64,000 nt of DNA from Lentzea albidocapillata subsp. violacea (GTDB taxonomy: Bacteria > Actinomycetota > Actinomycetes > Mycobacteriales > Pseudonocardiaceae). Below the pieces are notes generated by a model that worked only from the letters and a program-made list of their open reading frames with translations, was not told the origin of the DNA and ran no database searches. Both the position numbers and the translations under genes were made by a program. Shown piece by piece: positions 17,062-26,236 of this stretch. Numbering within the stretch: the stretch's first letter is position 1; each line of letters starts with the position of its first letter. The stretch is from contig NZ_FNET01000020.1 in assembly GCF_900100275.1 (NCBI RefSeq), positions 62,001 to 126,000 on the forward strand. The letters run 5' to 3'.

Positions 17062-18611
17062 TGCGATTCCCCCCGGTTCGGACGGTTCCAGTAGCCGAGC
17101 ACGCAGACCTGGTCGCGGGTCAGGCCGCGTTCGTGCACCAGGTGCCTGCGCAGACTCCGGATGAGCGACGACTCGCCGCCGCCCCACACCTGGGCCCGAC
17201 CCTGCGGGAACTCCAGGCCGCGCACGGCCTGTTCGATCGCGTCACCGACGCCCGGTTCGCGGTCGCCGCGCAGGATCCAGTGCACCTCGACGTCACCGAG
17301 GTCGATCTTCTCGGCCTCATCGCGCACCTCGATGACGGCGACAGCGCGTTGACCGGCCGGCAGCGTCGCGGCGATCGCGGCGATGGACGGCAGCGCGGTC
17401 TCGTCCCCGGCGAACAGCACCCAGTCCGCGGTCGGGTCGGGCACCCAGTGCACCCGGCTGCCGCCGAAACCGATGCGGTCACCCGGTTTCGCCGCCGCGG
17501 CCCAGCGCGACATCCGCCCGTGCTCGCCGTGCAGGAAGAAGTCGGCGGTGAGCTGATCCCCGTCGAGCGACCGAATGGTCAGGTTCGCGGTGTGCTGACG
17601 GCCCGCGTTCGCCGGGAACCGCCACCGCCCGATCTCCGGCAGCACGATCTGGTCCGCCCCCTCGGCGGGCCAGATCACGGTGATCGTCTCGGCGGGCTGG
17701 GATGGTTCGAGCTTCGGAGCGTCGACCCGGAACCGGATGCGGCGCATCAAAGGCGAGAGGTTCTCGACCGAGGAGACCTCCAGATGCCCTACGGACAACG
17801 GGAAACGACGTACCGCCGGCTGCGTCACGTTCGGGCGCCGCGCGATGACCCTGGCGTTGTGCGGGTTCAGCGCACCCGAGTCGAGCAACGCGTGGATGAC
17901 CTCGTCGATGAACTTGTCCGCGTCGTCCCCGAGCGCCTCGGCCTGCGTGTGGAACGCCGCCGCCTTCAGTCCGCGCCGCAACGCCTCCGGGTCGCCGTTG
18001 CCCTCCTGCGCCTGCACGTCCGTCTCGACGTGCAGGACGTCGAGCCCCTCGGCCCGCAGCAGGTCGGCGACCTCGTCGTGCGGGTGCTGGTAGGTCGCGA
18101 ACGGCGCGTCCTTCAACCGTTCCTGCCACGCGGGCCGGGCGATCACCGAGTTCACGACGTCCCGCAACGCGAAGCCGTCCGCGCGCTTCTGCCCGCAGCT
18201 CCACTGGAGCACGACCAGGCCACCGGGTGTCGTCGCGCGGGCCATGGCGCGCACGGCGGTGGTCGCGTCGCTCAGCCAGTGGATCATCCACGACGAGTGC
18301 ACTACCTGGAAGCTGTTCTCCGGCAACGACAACTCGTGCGCGTCCTGCACGGAAGCCTCCACCGGCAGATCCGCGCAACGTTGCCGCGTGGCCTCCACCA
18401 TGGACGGCGAGTAGTCGTTCGCGACGACCTCGAAGTTGCGCGTCGCCATCGCCTGGGCGAGCTCTCCCGAGCCGCATCCGACGTCGGCGAACCGGCCACC
18501 GGAGTGCAGGTGCGCTCCGGCCAGCATGAGCGCTTCGAGGGCGGTCAGGAACTGTCCTGAGTTGCCGGACTGATACGGATCGGCGTTCCACGGTCGGGCA
18601 CGCTCGGTCAC
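17058..18611 (-). CDS. SAM-dependent methyltransferase fused to siderophore-interacting flavoreductase
   Basis: A 517-residue two-domain protein. Residues ~1-265 are a class I methyltransferase (motif I FADVGCGSGELAQAM; VVHSSWMIHWLSD). Residues ~285-517 are a siderophore-interacting protein (SIP) of the ferredoxin-reductase superfamily, with the WVLFAGDETALPSIAAI, VWGGGESSLIRSLRRHL and C-terminal GYWNRP signatures that bind NAD(P)H and FAD and reduce ferric siderophore. GTG at 18611 has a strong ribosome site (GGGGAGGACC). It shares a divergent, iron-box-containing promoter with the binding-protein gene. The methylated substrate is unknown. The fusion is unusual, as SIPs normally stand alone. 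Confidence 0.85.
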   Translation of the reverse strand: MTERARPWNADPYQSGNSGQFLTALEALMLAGAHLHSGGRFADVGCGSGELAQAMATRNFEVVANDYSPSMVEATRQRCADLPVEASVQDAHELSLPENSFQVVHSSWMIHWLSDATTAVRAMARATTPGGLVVLQWSCGQKRADGFALRDVVNSVIARPAWQERLKDAPFATYQHPHDEVADLLRAEGLDVLHVETDVQAQEGNGDPEALRRGLKAAAFHTQAEALGDDADKFIDEVIHALLDSGALNPHNARVIARRPNVTQPAVRRFPLSVGHLEVSSVENLSPLMRRIRFRVDAPKLEPSQPAETITVIWPAEGADQIVLPEIGRWRFPANAGRQHTANLTIRSLDGDQLTADFFLHGEHGRMSRWAAAAKPGDRIGFGGSRVHWVPDPTADWVLFAGDETALPSIAAIAATLPAGQRAVAVIEVRDEAEKIDLGDVEVHWILRGDREPGVGDAIEQAVRGLEFPQGRAQVWGGGESSLIRSLRRHLVHERGLTRDQVCVLGYWNRPNRGESQ

Positions 18612-18628
18612 CGGTGGTCCTCCCCTGG

Positions 18629-18647
18629 TTAAGTAAGGCTGCCCTAA
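18629..18647. promoter_or_regulatory. IdeR/DmdR-type iron box (leftward operon)
   Basis: TTAAGTAAGGCTGCCCTAA matches 15 of 19 positions of the consensus TTAGGTTAGGCTCACCTAA. It lies 18 bp upstream of the methyltransferase-SIP GTG. It predicts iron-dependent repression of the leftward siderophore genes. Confidence 0.7.
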
Positions 18648-18654
18648 AGAGTGG

Positions 18655-18692
18655 TTGACGATCCACCGGAAAGCAAGGTTAGGCTTACCTAT
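18655..18692 (+). promoter_or_regulatory. Iron-regulated promoter, probably leaderless, with IdeR box
   Basis: A -35-like TTGACG (18655-18660) and -10-like TAGGCT (18680-18685) place a transcription start at or next to the ATG at 18691. No ribosome site is present, so leaderless translation is likely. The IdeR-like box (18674-18692; core GGTTAGGCTTACCTA, 15 of 19 consensus matches) covers the -10 and the start codon. Confidence 0.6.
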
Positions 18693-19707
18693 GCCTACAA
18701 GATCATTTGCTCGTGGCGCGACCCTCGCGATCGCCGTGTTCTCGCTGGTCGGAACACTCGCTGCCTGCGGCTCCAGCACGCCGGCGTCCACATCGGACTC
18801 GCCTTCCGCGTCTCAATCGGGAGGCGTGTTCCCGGTCACTATCAAGAATGCCTATGGCGAGACGAGGATCGAGAAGAAGCCCGAACGGGTGGTCGTCCTC
18901 GGCTGGAACGACCTCGCGGTCGCGTCCGCGCTGGGCGCTCCCGTCGTCGGCGCGGTCCGCTACTTCGACCCCGCGAACCCGAACCTTCCCTACATCACCC
19001 AGAAGTACGGCGAGGACGTCCTCGGTCTCGACGCGGCGAACGTGAACCTGGAGAAGGTCGCGTCCTACAATCCCGACCTGATCCTCGCCGTCACGAGCAA
19101 CCAGCTGGACCAGGCCCGGTACGACAAGCTCAGCCAGATCGCGCCGACGGTCGCCTACCCGAAGTCCCTCTACGGCTCCACGATGGCCGAGGAGACGGAG
19201 CTGATCGGCAAGGCGCTGGGCCGCACCGAGGAAGCGGCGAAGCTCCTCGCCGACGCCAACGCCAAGATCGAGGCGACGAAGCAGGAACTGCCGAAGCTCG
19301 CCGGCCGGACCTACCTCTTCGGCCAGGCCCGCGGCACGGTGCTCCCGCTCGTGGTGGGCAAGGACAACCTCTCGACGAAGTTCATGAACTCGTTGGGGCT
19401 CAAGGTTCCCGACGCGTTCGCGAACGTCCAGGCCAGTGACCAGCTCGCGCCCGGAACGATCGGCATCTCCTACGAGGAGGCCGCCAGGCTCGACAGCGCC
19501 GACGTGCTGTTCATGACCTTCGCCGGCGGTCAGGACCTGGAGACGTTCAAGACCAACCCGGTCACCCGTGAGCTCAAGGTCGTGAAGGAAGGCCGTTACC
19601 AGGCGACGGAGATCTCCGTCGCCCAGCTGCTGCAGGCCCCGAACGCCGCGGGCGTCGGCTGGCTGCTCGACCAGCTGAAGCCGACCCTGAAGACGATCGG
19701 CGCCTGA
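18691..19707 (+). CDS. Ferric-siderophore ABC transporter substrate-binding lipoprotein
   Basis: A 338-residue lipoprotein with lipobox LAAC (Cys26) after a hydrophobic signal. It belongs to the FecB/FepB class: PVTIKNAYGETRIEKKPERVVVLGWNDLAVASALGAPVVG at the N-terminal lobe and VASYNPDLILAVTSNQLDQARYDKLSQIAPTV in the hinge region. It would capture the loaded siderophore for import. No FecCD permease or ATPase gene lies in this locus, so it must borrow one from elsewhere. Its TGA abuts the GTG of the NRPS gene with no gap. Confidence 0.88.
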   Translation: MPTRSFARGATLAIAVFSLVGTLAACGSSTPASTSDSPSASQSGGVFPVTIKNAYGETRIEKKPERVVVLGWNDLAVASALGAPVVGAVRYFDPANPNLPYITQKYGEDVLGLDAANVNLEKVASYNPDLILAVTSNQLDQARYDKLSQIAPTVAYPKSLYGSTMAEETELIGKALGRTEEAAKLLADANAKIEATKQELPKLAGRTYLFGQARGTVLPLVVGKDNLSTKFMNSLGLKVPDAFANVQASDQLAPGTIGISYEEAARLDSADVLFMTFAGGQDLETFKTNPVTRELKVVKEGRYQATEISVAQLLQAPNAAGVGWLLDQLKPTLKTIGA

Positions 19708-22700
19708 GTGACCGACGTCGAGACCCGTCGTCAGGAACTGTTGCGGCGCAAGCTCGCCGCACGTGGCGTGGCCGCCGCGAAGAGCACCATTCCGCCGCGG
19801 CCGCCCGGCGCCGCACCGCTGTCGCACGCGCAGGAGCGGATGTGGTTCTTCCATCAGGTCGACCCCGCCGCCTCCGCCTACAACGTGTGCGTGCTGTGGC
19901 GGCTGAGCGACGGGCTCGACGTCGCCGCGCTGCACCGGGCGTTCGACCGGCTGGTGGAACGGCACGAGGTGCTGCGCACGATCTACGTGGCCGACGAGTC
20001 CGGTGTGCCACGGCAGGAGGTGCTGGACTCGCTACCCGTCGAGTGGTCCGAAATGGACGGTGACGAGGAGTCGCTGCGGCGGATCGCGTACGAGGCCGGG
20101 CGCGCGCCGTTCGACCTCACCGCCGCCAGTCCGCTGCGGCTGGTCCTGGTGCGGCTGCCGGACTCGTTCGCGCTGGTGATGGTCGCCCAGCACATCAACT
20201 GGGACGGCCCCGCGTTCGGCGTCTTCTCCCGCGAGCTGAGTGTCCTGTACGCCGGCGCCGAACTGCCACCGCTGCCGTTGCAGTACGCGGACTTCGCGGC
20301 GTGGCACCGGAACAGGTGGGTCACGGCACCGGACCAGGCCCAGCTCGGCCACTGGCGCCGGGCCCTCACCCCGCTGCCGGAACCGGTGGAGATCCCCACC
20401 GACTTCGAACGCACCGCGGAGGTCACCGAGGCCGGCGGCTGGCTCGTCCGGTCGCTCTCACCGGCACTGACCACGCGGATCGGTGAGCTGGCCGCGGCCG
20501 AGCAGGCGACGCCGTTCATGGTGCTGGTGGCCGGGATCGCCGTGCTGCTCGGCCGGTACGCCCAGGCCGACGACATCACGATCGGCACCGTCACGCAGAA
20601 CCGCGACGAGCCCGGCCTGTCGGCGTTGATCGGCAATCTCGGCAACACCGTGCCGCTGCGGGTGGATCTGAGCGGCCGGCCGTCGTTCCGCGCGCTGCTC
20701 GGCCGCGTCCGGGAGACCTGCGCGGGCGCCTACGCCAACGCCGACGTGCCGTTCGACCTGCTGCTCGACGAGCTGAAGGTGCCCCGTCACCTCGGCCGCA
20801 CGCCCCTGTTCGACGTGACGGTCATCTTCCTGGCGCAGGACATGGAAGGCCCGCGGCTGCCGGGCGTCGACATCCGGTGGGAGAAGTTCCACAACGGCAC
20901 CTCGCAGACCGACCTGTCCTTCGACGCCCTGCTCAAGGACGGCCAGCTGCACCTGCAGGCCACCTACCGCACGGCGTTGTTCCGCGAGGAGACCGTGCGG
21001 AAGCTGCTCGCCCGGCTGGAGCTGATGTTCGTCCAGGCCGTCGAGCACACCGATCGCCGGATCGACGAGTTCGCGCTGCTGCTGGACGGTGAACGCCGGT
21101 ACCTCGACCGCACCCGGCCGCTCGCACCGGACACGGTCGTCTCGTTGTTCGAGAAGCAGGTCGAGCTGTCGGCCGGCGAACCCGCCGTCGTCTCGGCCGA
21201 CACCGTGCTCACGTTCGCGGAACTGAACTTCCGCGCGAACCAGCTCGCCCGGCACCTGGTAGCGCAGGGCGTGGGGCCGGAACGGATCGTCGGCCTGTCG
21301 CTGCCGCGTTCGGCGGACTTCGTCATCGGCATCCTGGCGGTGCTCAAGGCAGGCGGCGCCTACCTGCCGCTGGACCCGCGCTATCCGTTGGCGCACCGGG
21401 ACTTCGTGCTGGCCGACGCCGCACCGGCGCTGGTCCTGGACACCCTGCCGGAACTGGACCTGCCAGGCGACGACCTCGGTCTGCCGCTGCACCAGGACCT
21501 TCCCGCGTTCGTCATCTACACCTCGGGCTCCACCGGCCGTCCCAAGGGCGTGCTCGCGCTGCACGGCGGCCTGGTGAACCTGTTCCACAGCCACCGCGAG
21601 GAGCTCTACGCGAACCTGCCCGGCCGCGGCCGGATCGGGCACGCCTGGTCGTTCTCGTTCGACGCGTCCTGGCAACCGCAGCTGTGGCTGCTCGACGGAC
21701 ACGCCCTGCACGTCTTCGACCACGACACCTACTCCGACCCGCAACGCCTCGCCGCGCAGATCACGGCGCACGGCATCGACTTCATCGAACTGACCCCGAG
21801 CCTGCTCGAAGAAACACTGCGGTGGCTGCCGGACCCACCGGCGGTGCTGGGTTTCGGCGGCGAGGCCGTGACTCCCGCGCTCTGGCACCAACTTCAGGGC
21901 AGGGCCGCGTTCAACCTCTACGGCCCCACCGAGTGCACGGTCGACTCGCTGGTCGCGAGGGTCGGCGAGGGCGACCCTGCCGTCGGCCATCCCGTGGCGG
22001 GCGCCCGGATCGCCGTGCTCGACCCGGCCCTGCAACCGGTGCCGCCCGGGGTTCCCGGCGAGCTCTACATCTCCGGCGCCGGTCTTGCCCGCGGTTACCT
22101 GAACCGGCCGGGCCTGACCGCGTCCCGGTTCGTCGCCGACAGGTTCGGTCCACCAGGCTCCCGCGCCTACCGCACGGGCGACCTGGTGCGCTGGCGGCCG
22201 GACAGCGAACTGGAGTTCCTGGGCCGGGTGGACGACCAGGTCAAGATCCGCGGGTTCCGCGTCGAACCGGGCGAGATCGAGGCCGTGCTGGCCCGCGTGA
22301 CCGGCCTGCGTTCGGCCGTGGCCGTCCGCGAGGACACCCCCGGCGTGCGACGGCTGGTCGGCTACGTCGTCGGCGAGGTCGACCCCGGCGCGGTGCGCGA
22401 CCGGCTGGCCGCGGAACTGCCCGAACACATGGTGCCCAGCGCGGTCGTCGCGTTGACCGAGCTACCGCTGATGCCGAACGGCAAGATCAACCGAAAGGCG
22501 TTGCCGGCACCGGTCGTCCGCACGTCGTCCCGTGCCGCCACGACAGGGCCGGAACGCGCGCTGGCCGCGGTGATGGCCGACGTGCTGGGACTGCCGTCGG
22601 TCGGTGTGGACGACAGCTTCTTCGACCTCGGCGGCGACAGCATCCTCGCGATCCAGCTGGTCAGCAGGGCGCGGCGGGCCGGGTTCGCCTTCTCCCCCAA

Positions 22701-24675
22701 GGACGTCTTCGAGCGCCGGACGGTCGAACGTCTCGCGCTGACCGCCGCGAAGGCGTTGGTGCACGAGGACGGCACCGGCGAGGTGCCGCTGACCCCGATC
22801 ATGCGGTGGCTCGGCGACATCTCGTACTCGACCCAGGCCGTGGTCGTCCGGGTGCCGCTGCTCTCACCGTCCACAGTGGCCGGAGGACTGCGGGCGGTGG
22901 TGGCACGGCACGACATGCTGCGGGCGCGCTGGCACGGCGACCGGCTGGTCGTGCCGGCCGAGGTGGTGGCGCCGGAAGTCGTGGTGACGAACGAGATCAC
23001 GGCGGCGACCGTGCGCACCGCCGTGGACCGGCTCGACCCGGCGGCAGGGGTGATGCTGACGGCCGTGCTCGCGGGCGACCGGCTGTTGCTGGTCGCGCAT
23101 CACCTCGTGGTCGACGGCGTGTCGTGGCGGATCATCATCGGCGACCTGCAGGCGGCGATCACAGGGGAGGAACTGGCACCGGTTCCGGTGTCGTTCCGGC
23201 GCTGGGCGGTGGATCACGCCCAACGCCCGCTCGCCGACGTGGGGACCAGCGGTGGCATCGTGCTGGGCACGGTCGGCGAGGCCCACCAGGTCACCACGCG
23301 CCATCCGCGGGCCTCCCCGGAGGTCCTGCGGGCGGCGCTCGTCCAGGCGGTCGCCCGCTGGCGACCGGGCACCGTGATCGACGTCGAGGGCCACGGCCGC
23401 ACCGGCGACCTGGACCTGTCGCGCACGGTCGGCTGGTTCACCTCGCTCACCCCGGTCGTCGCCGGCACCGACGACCTGGCCGCCGCCATCGCTTCCCTGC
23501 CACCACACGCGTCTCCCGGCGGGCAGATCGGATTCAACTACCTCGGCCGTTTCGACGCCACGGAAGCGGACTGGGAGCTTGTCCCGGACCTGTCGCTCGT
23601 GGACGTCCGGACGCCGATGAAGCACGCCGTCGAACTGACCGTCGTGGCGCAGGACGATCAGCTGACCGCCCATTGGGCCTGCGCGATCGAGGCGTCGGCG
23701 CTCGTCGACGGGTTCGCGGCGGCGTTGGCCGAGATCACGAAGCTCGGCGACGTGCAGCCGTTGACACCGTTGCAGGCCGACATGCTGGCATGGTCGGCGA
23801 ACGATCCGGGCTCGTTCGCGACCAGCGCATCGTTCCGCATCCCCGGCCTCGACCCCGGCCGGATGCACCAGGCGCTCGACCAAGTCGTGCAACGACATCC
23901 GGCGCTGCGCACGAGGTTCACGAACGGCGTGGCCGTGGTCGGCGGGGAACAGTCGGACCTGCTGCGGTTCGGCATCGACGGCGAGCGGCTCACGATCGAC
24001 TCGCACCGCGTGCTGCTCGACGGCTGGTCGGTCCCGATCGTGCTCGGTGATCTCCTCGCGCTGTACGACGGCAAGGACCTGCCGGAACCCGTGCCGTTCA
24101 AGGACTATCTGACCTGGCTCGCCCACCGGCACTCGACCGAATGGGACGAGCTGCTCGACGGCGCCCAGCCGACCAGGGTCACGCACACCCAGGCCCGAGA
24201 TCGTTCCCAGGACACCTGGGGCACGGCGCCGTCGAGGTCCAGTCAGGAGGTGCTGAATGCCTGGGCGCTGCTGCTGCGCGAGCTCACCGGGCAGGACGAC
24301 GTGGTGTTCGGGGCGACGGTCTCCGGCCGGTCACCGGAGGTCCCGGGCGTCGAGCGGATGGTCGGGCTGCTGATCAACACGGTCCCGGTGCGCGCCAGGC
24401 CCGGTCAGGACGCGGTGCTGCCCCGGTTCCACCACGGCCGCGTCAAGAACCCGGAGTTGTTCGACACCCTCGTCGTGTACGAGAACTTCGCGGGCGCGGA
24501 CACCGGTCTGCTCGACGCCGGGTGGGACGACGCGCTGCACTACCCGCTGGGTCTCTTCGCCTACCCCGGCGGCGATGGGCTCAGGCTGCGGATGGCGCAC
24601 CGCCCGGACGTGATCTCCCACGACCGGGCGGCGTACGTCATGACGAGGCTGGTGCACCACCTCACAACCGGCTGA
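19708..24675 (+). CDS. Siderophore non-ribosomal peptide synthetase, domains C-A-T-E-C'
   Basis: A 1655-residue synthetase. C: ~36-440 (QHINWDG, second His kept). A: ~476-925, with [19 protein letters not shown] and NGKINRKA. T: ~950-1015, pantetheine Ser978 in GGDS. E: ~1027-1345 (HHLVVDGVSWRI, QIGFNYLGRF). A last condensation-like domain at ~1349-1655 has its active-site motif as HRVLLDG, with Arg at the catalytic second His. E and C' are compact (~310-320 residues against ~430). There is no thioesterase. The eye-derived A code is D-A-Q-E-G-G-L-V-D-K, closest to glutamine-type codes I know, with low certainty. It would add a D-residue to the salicyl-oxazoline. The GTG start directly follows the upstream stop. 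Confidence 0.88.
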   Translation: MTDVETRRQELLRRKLAARGVAAAKSTIPPRPPGAAPLSHAQERMWFFHQVDPAASAYNVCVLWRLSDGLDVAALHRAFDRLVERHEVLRTIYVADESGVPRQEVLDSLPVEWSEMDGDEESLRRIAYEAGRAPFDLTAASPLRLVLVRLPDSFALVMVAQHINWDGPAFGVFSRELSVLYAGAELPPLPLQYADFAAWHRNRWVTAPDQAQLGHWRRALTPLPEPVEIPTDFERTAEVTEAGGWLVRSLSPALTTRIGELAAAEQATPFMVLVAGIAVLLGRYAQADDITIGTVTQNRDEPGLSALIGNLGNTVPLRVDLSGRPSFRALLGRVRETCAGAYANADVPFDLLLDELKVPRHLGRTPLFDVTVIFLAQDMEGPRLPGVDIRWEKFHNGTSQTDLSFDALLKDGQLHLQATYRTALFREETVRKLLARLELMFVQAVEHTDRRIDEFALLLDGERRYLDRTRPLAPDTVVSLFEKQVELSAGEPAVVSADTVLTFAELNFRANQLARHLVAQGVGPERIVGLSLPRSADFVIGILAVLKAGGAYLPLDPRYPLAHRDFVLADAAPALVLDTLPELDLPGDDLGLPLHQDLPAFVIYTSGSTGRPKGVLALHGGLVNLFHSHREELYANLPGRGRIGHAWSFSFDASWQPQLWLLDGHALHVFDHDTYSDPQRLAAQITAHGIDFIELTPSLLEETLRWLPDPPAVLGFGGEAVTPALWHQLQGRAAFNLYGPTECTVDSLVARVGEGDPAVGHPVAGARIAVLDPALQPVPPGVPGELYISGAGLARGYLNRPGLTASRFVADRFGPPGSRAYRTGDLVRWRPDSELEFLGRVDDQVKIRGFRVEPGEIEAVLARVTGLRSAVAVREDTPGVRRLVGYVVGEVDPGAVRDRLAAELPEHMVPSAVVALTELPLMPNGKINRKALPAPVVRTSSRAATTGPERALAAVMADVLGLPSVGVDDSFFDLGGDSILAIQLVSRARRAGFAFSPKDVFERRTVERLALTAAKALVHEDGTGEVPLTPIMRWLGDISYSTQAVVVRVPLLSPSTVAGGLRAVVARHDMLRARWHGDRLVVPAEVVAPEVVVTNEITAATVRTAVDRLDPAAGVMLTAVLAGDRLLLVAHHLVVDGVSWRIIIGDLQAAITGEELAPVPVSFRRWAVDHAQRPLADVGTSGGIVLGTVGEAHQVTTRHPRASPEVLRAALVQAVARWRPGTVIDVEGHGRTGDLDLSRTVGWFTSLTPVVAGTDDLAAAIASLPPHASPGGQIGFNYLGRFDATEADWELVPDLSLVDVRTPMKHAVELTVVAQDDQLTAHWACAIEASALVDGFAAALAEITKLGDVQPLTPLQADMLAWSANDPGSFATSASFRIPGLDPGRMHQALDQVVQRHPALRTRFTNGVAVVGGEQSDLLRFGIDGERLTIDSHRVLLDGWSVPIVLGDLLALYDGKDLPEPVPFKDYLTWLAHRHSTEWDELLDGAQPTRVTHTQARDRSQDTWGTAPSRSSQEVLNAWALLLRELTGQDDVVFGATVSGRSPEVPGVERMVGLLINTVPVRARPGQDAVLPRFHHGRVKNPELFDTLVVYENFAGADTGLLDAGWDDALHYPLGLFAYPGGDGLRLRMAHRPDVISHDRAAYVMTRLVHHLTTG

Positions 24676-26236
24676 GCACGGCCTTCTTGTCGATCTTGCC
24701 CACCGCCGTCACCGGGAAGGTGGGCAAGATCGCCAGCCGGTCCGGCAGCTTGAACCGCGCCAGCCCGCGTGCGGACAGAAAAGCCTTGAGCTCCTTGAGC
24801 TTCACCGACGCGTCCGGCACCAGTACGACCGCGGCGCACACGATCTCGCCCAGCGTCTGGTCCGGCACGCCGACCACCGCCGCCTGCGCCACAGCCGGAT
24901 GCGCCAGCAGGTGCTCCTCGAGCTCGCCCGCGGAGACGTTCTCGCCGCCGCGGTTGATCACGTCCTTGACCCGGCCCTCGACGACCAGGTGGCCGGACGG
25001 CAGCCGCCGCACCAGGTCGCCGGTGCGGTAGAACCCGTCAGCCGTGAAGGCGGAAGCGTTGTACTCCGGCACGTTGTAGTAGCCGCGCAACGTGTACGGC
25101 CCGCGCGTCCACAGCTCGCCGATGCCGCCGTCCAGCACGTCCACCCCGTCACGGACCACGCGGACCTCGTCGAACGGCGACATCGGCCGGCCCTGCGTCG
25201 TGGTCACGAGGTCGTCCGGGTCGTCCAGCCGCGTGTAGTTGAGCAGCCCCTCCGCCATGCCGAACACCTGCTGCAACGTCGTTCCGAGCACCGGCCGCAC
25301 CTGCCCGGCCAGTTCGGTGTCGAGTTTCGCGCCGCCGACCTGCAGCAGCCGCAACGACGACAGGTCGCGTCGATCCCACTCCACCGTGTCGACCCAGAGC
25401 CGCACCAACGGCGGCACGAGAGCGGTCACCGTGACACGCTCGCGTTCGATCAGGCCGAACGTGACGTCCGGCGAGGGCGCGGGCGCCATGACGACCCGTC
25501 CGCCCGCACCCAGCGTGCCGAGCAGACCGGGACAGGCCAACGGAAAGTTGTGCGCGGCCGGCAACACCGCGAGGTACACGTCGTTCGCCGTCAACGAGCA
25601 GACCTCCGCACTCCCGCGCGCGTTGTACGCGTAGTCGCGGTGGGTGCGCGGAATGAGCTTCGGCTTTCCCGTCGTACCACCGGAGATCAGCAGCACGGCG
25701 ACGTCACCGGGGTCGATGTCCGGCAACGGGCCCGCGGGCTCCGGCACGTCCGCCAGTGCCGTGTACGGCCCGGGATCGCCGGCCACGAAGACGTGGTCCG
25801 GTGTCGGGATCTCGGCCGCGAGCGTGCGGTAGTCGAACCCGCTGTCGTGGTCCGGGATGAAGTACGCCACCGCCTGGGCGTGCGTGACGAAGTGCTCGAT
25901 CTCGGTGCGCCGATGCGCGGGCAACGCCAGCACCGGAACGATCCCGGCCCGCAACAGTCCGAAGAGGACGATGGCGAACGTCGCCGTGTTCGGCAGCTGG
26001 ACCACGACCCGGTCGCCCGGCCGCAGTCCCCTCGCCAGCAGCCCGGTCGCCAGTTCGGCGGCCCGGCGATCCAGCGAGGTGTAGCTGATCCGTTCGTCGC
26101 CGGAGACGATCGCCGTCGACTCACCGCTGCGTTCGGCCCACTCCGCGAGCAGCCCGCCGAGCGTCTCGTCGCGCCAGACACCGGCCTCGCGGTACCGGTC
26201 GGCGCACTCGGCCGGCCAGTTCTCAACGCCCTCCAT
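24662..26236 (-). CDS. Salicyl-AMP ligase (aryl acid adenylation enzyme, MbtA/YbtE type)
   Basis: A 524-residue stand-alone adenylation enzyme that activates the aryl starter and loads the ArCP. It has [33 protein letters not shown] and [18 protein letters not shown]. The specificity segment reads HNFPLACPG where 2,3-dihydroxybenzoate enzymes have HNYPLSSPG, and EGLLNYT instead of EGLVNYT. Cys and Leu at these positions are the known salicylate-type substitutions. ATG at 26236 follows GGAGGA. The start overlaps the upstream gene by 14 bp, and the 3' end overlaps the convergent NRPS by 14 bp. Confidence 0.9.
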   Translation of the reverse strand: MEGVENWPAECADRYREAGVWRDETLGGLLAEWAERSGESTAIVSGDERISYTSLDRRAAELATGLLARGLRPGDRVVVQLPNTATFAIVLFGLLRAGIVPVLALPAHRRTEIEHFVTHAQAVAYFIPDHDSGFDYRTLAAEIPTPDHVFVAGDPGPYTALADVPEPAGPLPDIDPGDVAVLLISGGTTGKPKLIPRTHRDYAYNARGSAEVCSLTANDVYLAVLPAAHNFPLACPGLLGTLGAGGRVVMAPAPSPDVTFGLIERERVTVTALVPPLVRLWVDTVEWDRRDLSSLRLLQVGGAKLDTELAGQVRPVLGTTLQQVFGMAEGLLNYTRLDDPDDLVTTTQGRPMSPFDEVRVVRDGVDVLDGGIGELWTRGPYTLRGYYNVPEYNASAFTADGFYRTGDLVRRLPSGHLVVEGRVKDVINRGGENVSAGELEEHLLAHPAVAQAAVVGVPDQTLGEIVCAAVVLVPDASVKLKELKAFLSARGLARFKLPDRLAILPTFPVTAVGKIDKKAVLSRL

